Shown: one piece after another, positions 49,701-60,654 of the stretch
Layout of the letters: each line of letters starts with the position of its first letter
Numbering within the stretch: position 1 is the first letter of the stretch
NCBI GenBank assembly: GCA_916613615.1
Contig: OU744726.1
Coordinates: 64,620,987 to 64,684,986, forward strand
DNA: 64,000 nt
Direction of reading: 5' to 3'
Source of the DNA: Steromphala cineraria
Lineage: Eukaryota > Mollusca > Gastropoda > Trochida > Trochidae
Notes under the pieces: generated by a model
What the model saw: the letters and a program-made list of their open reading frames with translations, nothing else
Database searches by the model: none
Told to the model about the DNA's origin: nothing
Made by a program: the position numbers and the translations under genes

Positions 49701-52457
49701 AAGGAATTTAGAAATGGTATACATACAGCTTATTATATTAATTAAGTTTAACTACAATAAGAACGCATTTGGAATGGGTTGTTTGAGTGGCATTTTAGAA
49801 GTTGATGGTGTAAGGAAGACAAAAGTAATTCTATGGATTAACAACTTCTTCATAGGTCAGCAGCGACGTTTCGATATGCATTCTTTTACCGTTTTCAAGC
49901 ATGAAACGTCGCTACTGTCAAATGAAGAAGTTGTTCATCCACAGAATTGCTCTTGTCTTCCTGGGATGGCTTAGTGAAACACTTGGGTTAAAATGTAAAA
50001 ACTCTTTTTTTTCCCATTTTCTTATCAAATTTTGATTTCATTATATTTCTTCGATTAACATGATACACGTTTTTCTCAAAATATTGTCGAAAATTCTATC
50101 TCTTTATTGCAGAAATATGAAATATTTCTTTGATTTTGACCACATGAAACTATTGCCCGAATTGGTTCCGGCGTACATTCATGAAAACTCACTACCTAAA
50201 TTCTGTAAGTTAATGGTTTGATAACGATTATGATGTTTTTAACTTACCATGTTATATCACTTACTTGTGTCCTTTTCGGAATTGACAGTGGTGGAACAAT
50301 CCGCTGACTGTCTCAATAGAGAGATGACGCAGGAGTCTACATGCAAAAACTCAGCAAAGGACATGATCAAGAAGGGAATGGCGGAAACACCTCGAAATGT
50401 CACAGCGATGTTCATTGTTCAATGTCGGTAAGTGTATTTCAAGTATGTTATGAAATGCGTCGGCCTACACAAATATGCTTGATACTTGTGTAGGTACGTA
50501 AATATATACAGTCACGATGTCACGTATGTGTTACATCCTCATTAAATACTATAGTTATCTGGATAAAGTTGTCTTGATGAAGGTATCTCGAAAAGTAACA
50601 GAAATGTTCTTTGTTTAATGCAGGTAAATATATATTTGAAGTATGTTTCAAAGATCTTCTGTTGAAATGTGTGTTTAACGTGAGAAATGTAAATGTCGCC
50701 ATTGCAAATGTGCTATATATATATTAGCTAGACAACTTTCATGAGGAATATTTCCCCCTTAGTTCAATCATCTGATTTTTTTAAGTAAGCCAATTTGTTT
50801 TGCACGCCCTTCCTTAAAGTTGGGTAATTTTTGTTATCATGAATCAGCTCTGTATATTTTAAATCGGAAATGAAATGAAACATGTATTTAGAGACACAAT
50901 ATTGATAAAGCAGTCTCCACATTTCTTCATATTTATAACATGCATTTATCCGCCGCTACACCAAAACATAGCGGTGGCTTACATGTGTAAGTGGAAAATA
51001 TTAAACAAAATTATTTTGATTATTTCAATAATTTTTTTAATAAATATGCTTTGGAGTAAAAGCATGGGGTGAAGTTATAATATACTCAATATAGTTAAGA
51101 CTTGTTGTCATGTTCACTTGCTATAAGTCCTTCATTCGGGGCATAAAATATTACAGCTAGTTGACCCATATTAGGGAATGATAATAACACATGCCTCATG
51201 CAGTCATATTTCAATGTTGAACGACAGTGATGACATAATTTTATCCATAATGATTGATATCCATGCAGTACATAACTTAATTTAAGCAATCGATAAACAA
51301 AATGAATTCAGACTATGAAATTTTTGTAACATTTTCAAATCAGAACTACCCTTAAACTGTTAAATCAGATTTATAAGAAATTATTTTCCATTGTGTTTGT
51401 CCACACTGCAAAGTTAAGCTTGTATTAATCAATTGTTTAAACAGACAGATAGCAAATTAAGAAACAGTGAACACGACCTTTACTCGACGAGTGTTATCTG
51501 ACTATATATCCAATCAAGTGTAAGGGTTTTCATAATGGGAAATGAGAAATATTAGCCACTATTATAGAAATCCGTATTTGATTTTCCTACATGTAATTGC
51601 TTTCGATTCGCTTTGTTAATACATTTTCAAAAAAACAATTCATCCATTCACTCTTATTAGCATGTGTATAGCTCCGAAATTAAGCTTCTACAAGGCGCTT
51701 TGTTTACCTTTTGTCATTGGATGTCACTGGTCAGCAAACTCCTTTGTCCAACATCAACTCCCTTCGGAGTATACAACTGTTGTAGCCGTGTTGTCTTGTC
51801 AGTATTTTGTCAACGTATACTCCTCGTTACTGTACCCGCAACTCGATGTACACATACTAAATACAAAATAATGGTTATCATTTAAACAGTTTACTTATGG
51901 TTTGCCAAAAGTCAACTTTATTGTGTTCCAGGTTCTTCAACATTTTAGCTGAATGTCAGAGGACATCAGTCAAGGACACGTGTGGCCAGACTTTAGCGGA
52001 CCTCCACGCTGACTTCATCTTGTCCTTCGTCCCAAACACGTGCGCTAACGAGAACACCACTCTCAACTACGATGGGGAGGACGAGGAGGACATTGCGTCC
52101 ACGGGGGACGTGACGACCAAGAAATCTCACCACACCTCTGAGGAAACTGCCACCATGCTTGGGGTATATCCAAGCAAGAAACAAACCAATTCCAAAGGTT
52201 CACTCCCATCAGACAAACAGCCAAAGGACAAAGCGCCAGAAACACCAGCTAGTAAAATCCCAGAGGTCAAAGTACCTGAGCAAGTCCTTAAGACGTTGCC
52301 GCCATTCTTGGATGAAGATGATAAGTTGGGACTGAAGTCCAAGAGACATCTAGACGATGATAAAGATGATGATAAGAAGGAAGCAAGCGGTGGAACGTCA
52401 ACGGTGTTGTCTTGTATAGGACTCATATCTCTTGCTATCGTTGTCTTTCTTTGTTAG
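37710..52457 (+). CDS. Secreted, probably GPI-anchored protein with two six-cysteine repeats; six exons
   Basis: Proposed exons are 37710-37755, 48721-48892, 49507-49652, 50113-50204, 50289-50427 and 51932-52457. Exon 1 gives a signal peptide (MDANIWFTIFSLLIIHASS, cleavage likely before Q20). Residues 29-117 hold six cysteines spaced 10, 30, 11, 7 and 25 apart. After a linker, a second set is spaced 10, 26, 8, 8 and 19, so the protein looks internally duplicated, and the two exons coding each repeat use the same phases. An acidic, lysine- and proline-rich stalk follows, then ASGGTS and a hydrophobic end (VLSCIGLISLAIVVFLC), typical of a GPI signal. The family is not recognised. The frame breaks by one base at exon 4. 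The 11-kb first intron makes the link to exon 1 less certain than the rest, although phase fits. Confidence 0.6.
37741..38420. repeat. Diverged tandem repeats carrying copies of the exon 1 splice donor
   Basis: ATAATTCGTAAGTATTAAG at the exon 1 boundary recurs at 37926 (GTAATTCGTAAGTATTAAGG) and, more diverged, near 37868, 38150, 38197 and 38290 (CATATTATTTGTGAGTTTCA), each followed by CAT/GATnTTTCTTT-like text. Period is about 90-180 bp. The repeat keeps the minus strand open for 126 codons (38030-38410), which is not taken as a gene. Confidence 0.55.
39202..39564 (+). mobile_element. TTAA MITE copy 9, full length, in the long first intron
   Basis: 363 bp with TTAA ends and intact inverted repeats. 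It lies within the proposed intron 37756-48720. Confidence 0.9.
39565..41799. other. Intronic sequence without further features
   Basis: Nothing supportable was seen apart from AT-rich text. The 66-codon frame at 39932 shows no domain. Confidence 0.35.
41800..44560. repeat. Minisatellite, about 103-bp unit, some 22 clear copies plus decayed tail
   Basis: The unit contains TAAATTATGTTCTTAG, ACATTGTCTCTATGACGTG or ACATTGTCTCTATTATGTG, TCTGTCATAATAACC, CTAGAAACCTTCGTTCTTGG and AAGACATTGACTTTCG. The clear array spans 41800-44070. From 44070 to 44560 the copies are shorter and diverged, suggesting an older edge. Two sub-types alternate: TGACGTG with TGACGGGGAACC, and TTATGTG with CGACTAGAAAC. No coding capacity. 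Confidence 0.95.
44640..45130 (-). mobile_element. 3' end of a non-LTR retrotransposon (LINE), truncated
   Basis: The minus strand encodes NDRKCPVCIQDVEDEYHVLM followed by ICPKYNSLRARYLDK, with C-x2-C-x8-H-x4-C spacing. That is the zinc-binding motif found after the reverse transcriptase of many LINEs. The open frame stops at 44909; the following 250 bases resemble a 3' untranslated region, with an (ATTC)n tract at 44755-44778. Reverse transcriptase and endonuclease are missing, so the copy is 5'-truncated and inactive. Confidence 0.6.
45131..47282. other. Intronic AT-rich sequence; possible retroposon tail at 47150-47200
   Basis: At 47157-47200 the text TTGGCCTTATGGCCATTTGT, then ACGAAATAAATGAATGAATA, has the simple-repeat tail typical of short retroposons. 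Otherwise nothing supportable. Confidence 0.3.
47283..47632 (-). mobile_element. TTAA MITE copy 10, left inverted repeat eroded
   Basis: 350 bp. The left end reads TTAAACGTTTTTAGGGG, lacking the AAGGGGCAGTAGC block, while the right end is intact (CTGCCCCTTTAA). The body is clearly the same family. Confidence 0.8.
47633..48720. other. End of the long first intron
   Basis: No further exon is supported. A short frame at 48544-48571 lies between a fair acceptor (ATTTACAG) and donor (GTAAGG), but its phase does not fit exon 2. The acceptor of exon 2 is ATTTCATTTCAG at 48709-48720. Confidence 0.35.
48721..48892 (+). CDS. Exon 2: first half of cysteine repeat 1
   Basis: Acceptor TTTCATTTCAG, donor GA|GTAAGT. 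It encodes residues 16-73 with C29, C40 and C71 (for example TSDCPKDIVRQAMGCFSDL). Entry phase 1, exit phase 2. Confidence 0.75.
49507..49652 (+). CDS. Exon 3: second half of cysteine repeat 1
   Basis: Acceptor CTACCCACAG, donor CC|GTAAGT. Encodes GGHMRRFLQCIDDLQKQC and on to VPNLCKNVD, giving C83, C91 and C117. Entry phase 2, exit phase 1. Confidence 0.8.
49828..49948. mobile_element. Fold-back element in an intron
   Basis: AATTCTATGGATTAACAACT and TCTTCATAGGTCAGCAGCGA are mirrored inverted by the text ending GTTGTTCATCCACAGAATT, giving arms of about 50 bp around a 15-20 base loop. A related word (GACAACTTCTTTATTTATCC ACAAGACGTTTC) lies at 13513, so the family is dispersed. It keeps a plus frame open (49714-49974) that is not a gene. 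Confidence 0.6.
50113..50204 (+). CDS. Exon 4: linker between repeats, with a one-base frame break
   Basis: Acceptor TTTATTGCAG, donor TCT|GTAAGT. The coding-like frame reads NMKYFFDFDHMKLLPELVPA then YIHENSLPKF and exits in phase 1, matching exon 5. It must be entered in phase 2, but exon 3 exits in phase 1; using exon 3's phase gives a stop at the third codon. The exon is 92 bases, one short of a multiple of three, and begins with an A run. A missing base, a polymorphism or an unseen micro-exon could each explain this. Confidence 0.6.
50289..50427 (+). CDS. Exon 5: first half of cysteine repeat 2
   Basis: Acceptor GGAATTGACAG, donor CG|GTAAGT. Encodes VEQSADCLNREMTQESTCKN through TAMFIVQC. 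Entry phase 1, exit phase 2, the same as exon 2. Confidence 0.8.
51932..52457 (+). CDS. Exon 6: rest of repeat 2, acidic stalk and GPI signal
   Basis: Acceptor TTGTGTTCCAG. Encodes FFNILAECQRTSVKDTC and VPNTCANEN, then about 100 hydrophilic residues (DGEDEEDIAS; KKQTNSKGSLPSDKQPKD; DDDKDDDKKEASGG) and the hydrophobic tail ending VVFLC before TAG. An unrelated open frame antisense to this exon is a shadow. Confidence 0.8.
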
Positions 52458-53475
52458 TGATGAAGGGGAACGTTGGACGATCGATTTACACGGACTAGTA
52501 ACAGATTGGTGATTTTATGAGTGCTTGAAAATGAACCTGGTTCGAAGGAGTTTACACAACATGTACATAATCATGGACATTGATAATGTTCATATGAGTT
52601 ATCTAGTCATTAAACGTCATCAAGCGTTAACATGTACATATCATGAATTCATGTTCTTATACAATAATAATTAGACAAACAATAGATACTTATCATAATT
52701 ATGGTAGAAATGGTGATGGAGTTTGTAAATAATTTCATTCATTCAAATACAAAAAGACATTCATTTCCAAATATGTTTTTCGTCGCTTAGACAGTTGTTA
52801 TACATGGTTATGTTATAGTGCGGTGTATACTTTTACGTGTTTGAAAGCCTTTATTCGAATGATGTTTATTTAAAAAAAATTTAAATTGTCAAGTACATGT
52901 AGCTCGAAGTTCTATATATGTAACTTTGTACACATTTATCTTTCATGTTAACTAAAGAAAACAATGGTAATTTGAAATAGTTATTCCATTTAATTTATGA
53001 CATTGAAGATCCTGTTAATTGTTGCTATTTTGATGACACTTCATACTCCATAGTCTATATCAAATGGTTTGGTAATGATTAAGAAACCGATCATACAAAA
53101 GGTCGAATATATAAACAGAGTTAAGACGGCCTATAGTGTCACTACGAAAACCATATTGTTTCTATAAATATACTTACATCCATGTAGGCGTTGACTCACT
53201 TTTATGTATTTTGACCACGCTTAATCGTTAAATGTTTAATTTAACATTTAAAGTTCTGTGAAACATATTGATAAATGAAATATTTAAATTAACACACTGA
53301 ATATCCTAAAAAAATTATGTTCTTGAAGTATGAATTTTCGCATTTTGATACAATTTAACATGTGTTAAACACAAATTTACCCATATTGAATTAATTGAAG
53401 AACATTCTAAAGCTTAGGGCAGCTTTGTCTTTAATAGATACAATGGGTTATGATTACCTAAGGCGATGGTGCTAA

Positions 53476-53481
53476 AATAAA
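53476..53481 (+). terminator. Candidate polyadenylation signal AATAAA
   Basis: AATAAA lies about 1 kb after the stop of the cysteine-repeat gene and before the next MITE. Other variants lie closer, so the 3' end is uncertain. Confidence 0.3.
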
Positions 53482-53661
53482 TGCGTTGTACATGACACTG
53501 TATATATTCAATACGTTTTGTAATTAAAAACTTCACCTGTACTGAGTTATTCTCTTCCTTTCGTCGAAATCCTTGTGTGAGTGCCGTAAGGTGATGTTGT
53601 TAAATTCAGTTATACTATGATTACCGATTGAAAGGCGTTTGAATATGAATGCTAAGACTAT

Positions 53662-54025
53662 TTAAAGGGGCAGTAGCACGTTTTTAGTAGGGATATAAGG
53701 TGTTGTCAGGAAAATGAAAATTAAAGGTTCCAATTAAAACACAATGTATTTAAACTAAATGGAGCAGTAATAATTCAAATATATAATGTAAAGTTTAGCC
53801 ATGCGCTTTCCTTTTCTTACACAATATGAATTAAAGGTGTTCACACAAAATGGCCGCCAATGATTTTTTGTGAATCTTCGTACTTTGTCCTCTGATGATT
53901 GATGATTGGCTTGTGTAATGTTATTTTTGACACTGTCAAAATAATACATTTATCATTAACTTGCAATTATCAGTGAAATATTGTAAATATAAAATTATCA
54001 AAAAAACGTGCTACTGTTGTTTTAA
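53662..54025 (-). mobile_element. TTAA MITE copy 11, full length
   Basis: 364 bp with TTAA ends. The right repeat is altered (CTACTGTTGTTTTAA). It lies in the spacer between the cysteine-repeat gene and the histidine-rich SOD gene. Confidence 0.88.
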
Positions 54026-54990
54026 GATAAATGGATCAGACGATAATGCTTTCGTTTGATGGATAAGCAAACATAATAAGAAAAAAAAGTGTTCGTATAT
54101 ATAATTTTTAGACGTCGAAAATAGGGAATACTGCAATTGATGAAAATAGATTTCATCTGTAGCTCTCGGTGCCGGTGTGAATTGCAAGAAGGTAATACAA
54201 GAATAATACAGTTTTGTCATCAAAAGCTGGGTTTTTTCAATTAAAGGAATTATTACAATCATCATCGTGTTTTCCTAGGACGCTTATAAAACAACATATA
54301 CAGCAAAAAGACAACATTATTTCTTCAATATTCAATTGCAAGTTTTAGGTAAAAATAACTATGGACTGCGTAGTTTTCTCACTAAAAGGAAGGATGATCG
54401 TTGTCTTAAAAACGTTAGTTTTCATTCACCGAATAGGCACATATAGCTTCTTAAAGCCATTACCTCGTAGAATCATTAAATGAATGGCGAAGCTTTTTGA
54501 AAACAATACACAAACCTTATTCCCACAAGAAAGAATATGAACACGACAACGTGTTCAAAATGCTATCACTACCAAATTCTTCATATTTGACACAAGACAA
54601 CAATTCTCATCACCTGTGTTTTCTGTGGTAAGTAATGCTTCTGTTAACTATGTCATATTTGACATACATAATTATCTTTCTGTAAATAAAAATCGATAAT
54701 ACACTGATATCTAATCTTCAAACATAGATTTCGGTAATGCACACATTCTATGTTCAAAGTACACTTTCATAATGACGCAAGGTTTCTCTTCAAAAGCTTG
54801 AAACGCTATCGCTCATTACGCCATAACCCGATTTCCATTCTGCAAACTTTGTCTTGAAGTCTGTATAATCTACGAGGTACAAAACAATAGTCATCCGCAA
54901 ATGAAGACTTAAACGTTATCTTCCAAAGCTTCTTTAATCAACTGCCATTACATAACAAGACTTTCGATTTAGATACGAATGTGGCCACTT
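54026..54990. other. Intergenic spacer, upstream region of the SOD gene
   Basis: No gene is supported. Only AT-rich text was seen; no metal-response element (TGCRCNC) cluster was noticed by eye. Confidence 0.3.
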
Positions 54991-54991
54991 C

Positions 54992-55024
54992 CCAATGGTT
55001 CTTGTCACCCATGCAGTATATAAA
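54992..55024 (+). promoter_or_regulatory. Core promoter of the histidine-rich SOD gene: CCAAT and TATA boxes
   Basis: CCAATGG at 54992 and TATATAAA at 55017-55024 lie 120-150 bases before the start codon. A start of transcription about 25-30 bases after the TATA box would give a 5' leader near 95 bases. A sharp TATA box suits a highly expressed tissue-specific secreted protein. Confidence 0.55.
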
Positions 55025-55144
55025 GCAGTATAGAATAAGAAATAGCATATGTGGTCCTTTTGAAAGATTAGAGGAGAAGTAGCTGGCACTTTAATTTTTT
55101 TCCAAAAGTTCTTCAGATACGTACCGGGCTTCCACGTTCAAAGC

Positions 55145-55241
55145 ATGATGAGTTCAGCAACTGTCCTTCTCCTGGCATTGAGTATAATTTGTGTGGAAGG
55201 ACATACCATCGCTGGGAGAATGAAGAATGGGTCAAATTCAG
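55145..55241 (+). CDS. SOD gene exon 1: signal peptide
   Basis: Encodes [19 protein letters not shown] followed by [13 protein letters not shown] and ends at G|GTATGT in phase 1. The second ATG three bases later could also serve. A pyrimidine tract and CAG just upstream (55116) could mark an intron in the 5' leader. Confidence 0.8.
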
Positions 55242-58200
55242 GTATGTATGATATGTTAAATATCTATCAAGTTGTGCATATTAATGTGTCACAATGAATA
55301 TGTGTTCTTAGAGACTAATGGCGTACACTACTTTAAAGGAGCAGTATAGCACGTTTTTAGGGCAGATATAAGGTGATGTCAGGAAATTGAAAATAGATGG
55401 TTCCAATTGAAAGACAATGTACTTAAACTAAATGAAGCAGTTATAATCAAATATATAATGTTAAGTTCAGCCATGTGATTCCCATTTCTTACACGAAATG
55501 AATAAAAGGTGTTCACACAAATATGGCCACCAATGGACTTTGTGTGAATCTTTATAATGTGTTCTCTGACTATGAATGATTAATTTGTGTAATGAGATTT
55601 TTGACACTATCAAAATAATATATTTAGCATCAATGAACAATTAACAGTGAAAAACGGTAAATATAAAATTACCAAAAAACGTGCTACTGCCCCTTTAATG
55701 ACTTTAATAATCTTAGTTTACAGTTGGTGTTATAACACATTTTTGGTAGTGATTCTTATATACATTAGGACCCTCTGTTTTTGTTAAGGTAGGTAAATGA
55801 ACGTACGTTTCAACATCTTACCAAAAATGTTTATGAATATAACCCGAAGGTGATTGTACTTGTACCTCTAAATCTTCATAACTTCAATTTTGTATATAGG
55901 CCATCTTTTGTTATATGTCTGTTATTTGATACAATGAGATGTCTTTGATCTCAAATATTGAATATGGTGAACAATCACATTTCGAACAATGCTTGCGTTT
56001 TTGATCCACGAAATGAAACCATTAATACACCACTTCCCATACAGGCTTTAAACACTATACTATTGGTAATTGTGCAAACACCCGTTATTGTGACTGATTT
56101 GTTGCATTATAAGTACATACAGCAAGATATATAATTTGTTTTTGTAAAAATTCTGTATGACACTTTCAATTCAACATGTAAAATGAACAACTGTATAAGA
56201 ATGGAGAGTGCGAATTAAATGCTAAATATGTGCTATCGATATGAATTATAACAAAACAGAAACCTTTATCTCAAAACAATTTATAGTGACATCATACTGA
56301 CAACTATTCTTCACATACACTACACTATTCTAACGTTTAAACGCAGTTTTCCTTTCAAATTCACATCACTGAAAAGAAAGTAGATGACATTTTTTATTTA
56401 TAAAAGGAAAGAAGCACGATCTTTAGTTATCGTGTAGATGTTGTTCTTATGACAAACTGTAATTGATCAATTGAGTCACAAGTACACCAGCATGTCTGAA
56501 TCGTCGGCCATGACGGTAGCAACCTTGAAAACTGATTCTTAAAACAATGAATATCAGTTATAAGAAGTAAAATTGAAAATTCGTTTACAAAGTTTGGATT
56601 TCAAGGTCAGTTGTTGTATGAAAAACTTATTATGGCCATTTCAATCGAGTAAAGCGTTGTCAACTAAAAGATGAAATCAGGTTAGGAAGGATGAATAATC
56701 TTTCATTATCACAAAGCTTGTTATTATGTGTTGCAGATCTCATAGATAAAGTAGATTCCCTGACAGATCTACATAAAGAAGGGTCAGCACATGTTCACGA
56801 AAATAAAGGTGATAAGCATGGAGGGACGAACGTTCATGTCCACATAAATATGGAAAACGAAGGCGACGACGAAGATGGAGATGACAAAAATAATGATGAA
56901 AATGACAAGGACAACCATCACCAGCATCACGATCACCACGATCATAACGCTCATCACCATGATACCCACGATCATGACGCTCATCACCATGATACCAACG
57001 ATCATAACGCTCATCACCATGATACCCACGATCATAACGCTCATCACCATGATACCCACGATCATAACGTTGATCATCATGATCATCACAATCATGACCA
57101 TCATGAACCTCACCATCACGATCATGATGACAAAGAGGGACACAAGGAACAAGACAATCATCATCACGGAGACCACAAGGCTCACCATGATCACGACACT
57201 GATCATCATGAAATGCATCAGGATCACGATGACAGTCATAGTCATGACAACCACGACAATCATAATCACCATAATAGTGATAGCCATCATAAGCATCACG
57301 ACATTGATCACCATGGACAACATGGACATCATGATCCACACGGCGACGATAAAGACCACCATAACAACGACAAAGAAGAGGATCATAACTGCCATGACCA
57401 ACATTACCATCATCACGATCATCGTCATCATCTTCACGACAAACAAGATGACCATCACAATCATGGCGATCATGATAACCACCACGACCATCATCACCAT
57501 GACGACAAAGATCATTTCCACCACCACGGAGTCGAAGATCATCACAATCACCATGACCACGACCAGCATCATGATGATGATCACCAACATGGGAAGACCA
57601 ATTCAGCTAAAAAGAGCGGATGTGGCTGTATGAAAAAGAACATGAAGATGACGGAAGAACAGTCACAGTCGACAGGCAAGTGAAAATGTAATTTAATTAG
57701 GTAATCTCAACGAATTGAAGTGTTCTGAAGGAAAAGAGGCCAAAGCAATTGATAGATATCATACAAGTGAGGTAAAGCCTTAAAATGGAAAGAAAAAACA
57801 TTTGAAAATTAATTGCATAATTTCTTAATGTATTCCCTTAATAGATATAAGTTTTTTTAAAGGGGCAGTAGCACGTTTTTTGACAATTTTATATTTTCAA
57901 TTTTTCACTGATAACTATTATAAGTTAATGCTAAATGTATTACTTTGATAGTATCATAAATCTCATAACTCAAACCAATCATCCGTAGTCAGAGAACAAA
58001 GTATGAGGATTCACATAAAATCCATTGGCAGCCATTTTTGTGTGAACACCTTTAATTCATTTTTTGTAAGAAAAGGAATCGCATGGCTTAACTTTACATT
58101 ATATATTTGAATTATTACTGCTCCATTTAGTTTTTATACATTGTCTGAAGATTGGAACCATTTATTTTAATTTTCCTGACATCACCTTATATTCCCCCTA

Positions 58201-60251
58201 AAAACGTGCTACTGCCCCTTTAAAGATTTTATTCTTAGAGAGTTAATATACGTAGCCGTAGACATGATAAGGTTTACCGATAAAAGCTATACATGCATAT
58301 CGGCTATTATAGTGTGAAAATGGATTCGCGTAGCTCAAAAGGACTGTTAAAAATAAAAATATTCCACTGTCTGGTTTAACACGTTTTGTTTTTATCATCA
58401 TCATCATGGACAGGATATCACTATGCACGCTGTGACGTCACGATGGATCCAATGATGAACGAATCTCCTCATCTGGTCAAAGGATCAATATTCTTCAGAC
58501 AACAGGTATTATATACATATATATACACGGGTATAAACTGTATTTATTGTATCCTTTTTTTCATTAAAAAATTCTGATGGAAGCCTTGAATAAAACCGCC
58601 GTTAGTTCACAATTACAAGAAACGGGTTTTGTTCACTTAGATATCCTACTAGTAACTATTCAAGGTAATGGACATCGTGAAACAAAAGTTTTCTTTTAAC
58701 GGACTGTTCAACGTTTCTTCTGTGGCAGATATTTTTTCGATCATTAAAGATGCCCGATTTGGACATTATTTATATTTCAAAGGATTATTTGATGCGTTAA
58801 AAAGAAGATTATGGGAACTAGTAGAAAAAGGTTTTTTTTAAAAAAATATTTAACTAAAAAAATAAAAATATCCTTAATATTTACTGCTTTACAGATGAGC
58901 GGACCCCTTGAAATGATCATCGACTTGAACGGGTTCTTCGTGCCACTTAAAGCAGAGCAAGATCACTCGCTCCACATGCACGGGTTTCACGTGCATCAGT
59001 ATGGAGATTTCAGTGACGGCTGTCAATCATTCGGAGGTCATTTCAACCCTGACAACACTCACCATGGTAACCACAACGGGACCCATGGGTACGTAAATGT
59101 TTCATTCAGCGACGTCAAAACAAATCGACATTGTCGATATCAGTGATAAACAGCATCATTCATCTGTATTGAAATGCTGAATTCAGACAGAGAGATGTTA
59201 TATATATTGGATAATTTGAACAAAAGAATCCTATAAATGCCGTTTACGATAATGATATTTAACTCATATATAACAAACAATAAACATTGGAATACACATT
59301 CCCCCTTTTTGAACAAAATGTAAAAATGAAAATATACACTCATATTCACACAGACACGCCGGGGACTGGGGAAACATCTCGTGTAATGAACTCGGCCAGG
59401 TTCACACAAACAGGAACGACTCACAGACATCTCTCACTGGGGACCATTCCATCGTGGGCAGAGGGATAGTGGTGAGTGGTGAACAACATCATCCTACTGC
59501 TTGTGCTTCATTAGTGTGCAATGATGGACCCCTACATACTTGAGGTATAGGGTATCTCTCCAATATTTGAAAATATAAAATTGGCTTCGATCCCTCGGGA
59601 GCAATGAAGAGTTACGAGGGCATTTTCATCTTAATGTTCTTGTGTGTGTATTACTGATGTCAATCACATTGTTTAAGGTGTCAATAGTTCAAGTGTCAAA
59701 ACAGAATTGATAACACTACTGGTTTGGTAGACTAGGAGAGGATGTTTTGAAGAAAAAACTACAGTAAAAGTAGCAGCAGCAAGTTTATTAAAGTATTATT
59801 GTCAGAGCAGAAAACGTAATGTTATTGTAGCTTCTCAGTAGTAGTAGTAGTAGTTGTTGTAGAAGTAGTATAATAGCTGTAGCAGTAGCAGTTGACTAGT
59901 AGTACATGTAGTAGTAGTAGTAGTAGTAATACTAGTAGCAGTAACAGTAGCAGCAATAGTAGTAATATTAGTAGAAGTTGTGGTAGTAGTAATAACAACA
60001 GTAGTAGTAGTAGTAGTAGTAGTAGTAACAGCAGTAGTAGTAGTCACAGTAGTAGTAGTCACAGTATTAGAAGTAGAAGTAGTAGTAGAAATATAGGTAG
60101 TAGATGTACTTCATGTAGTCGTAGCAGTAGTAGTAGATGTAGTCGTAGTAGCAGAAGTAGTAACAAAGACAGTATTAGTAGTCACAGTAGTAGTAGTAGA
60201 AGTAGAAGTAATAGTAGTAGCAGTTGTAATTGTAGTAACAGCAACAGAATC

Positions 60252-60292
<41 letters not shown>

Positions 60293-60585
60293 AAGAAGAA
60301 GAAGAAGAAGTGGAAGTAGTAACAGCAACATAAACAGTAGTAGTCACAGTAGTAGAAGTAGAAGTAGTCGTAGTAGTAGAAGTAGAAATAGTAGATGTAG
60401 TAGAAGTAGTATTAGAAGTATAAGTAGATGTAGCCGTAGAAGTAGAAGTAGTAACAACGACAGTAATAGAAGTCACAGTAGTAGTAGAAGTAGTAGTAAT
60501 AGTAGTAGCAGTAGCAGTAGTAGTAGTAGTATTACCGGTAGTAGTAGTAGTAGTAGTAAAAGTAGTAGTAATAGTAGTAGCAGTA

Positions 60586-60654
<69 letters not shown>

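Noticed and set aside
52127..52426. 99-codon antisense frame over the stalk of the cysteine-repeat protein
   Set aside because: A shadow of the sense exon, which has a matching acceptor, phase and GPI tail.
56740..57633. Antisense and shifted frames of 199-268 codons over the His-rich exon
   Set aside because: They are shadows of the CAT/CAC/GAT-biased exon. They have repetitive composition (MVMVI, ITMTI) and no splice sites, and the sense frame joins correctly to the SOD exons.
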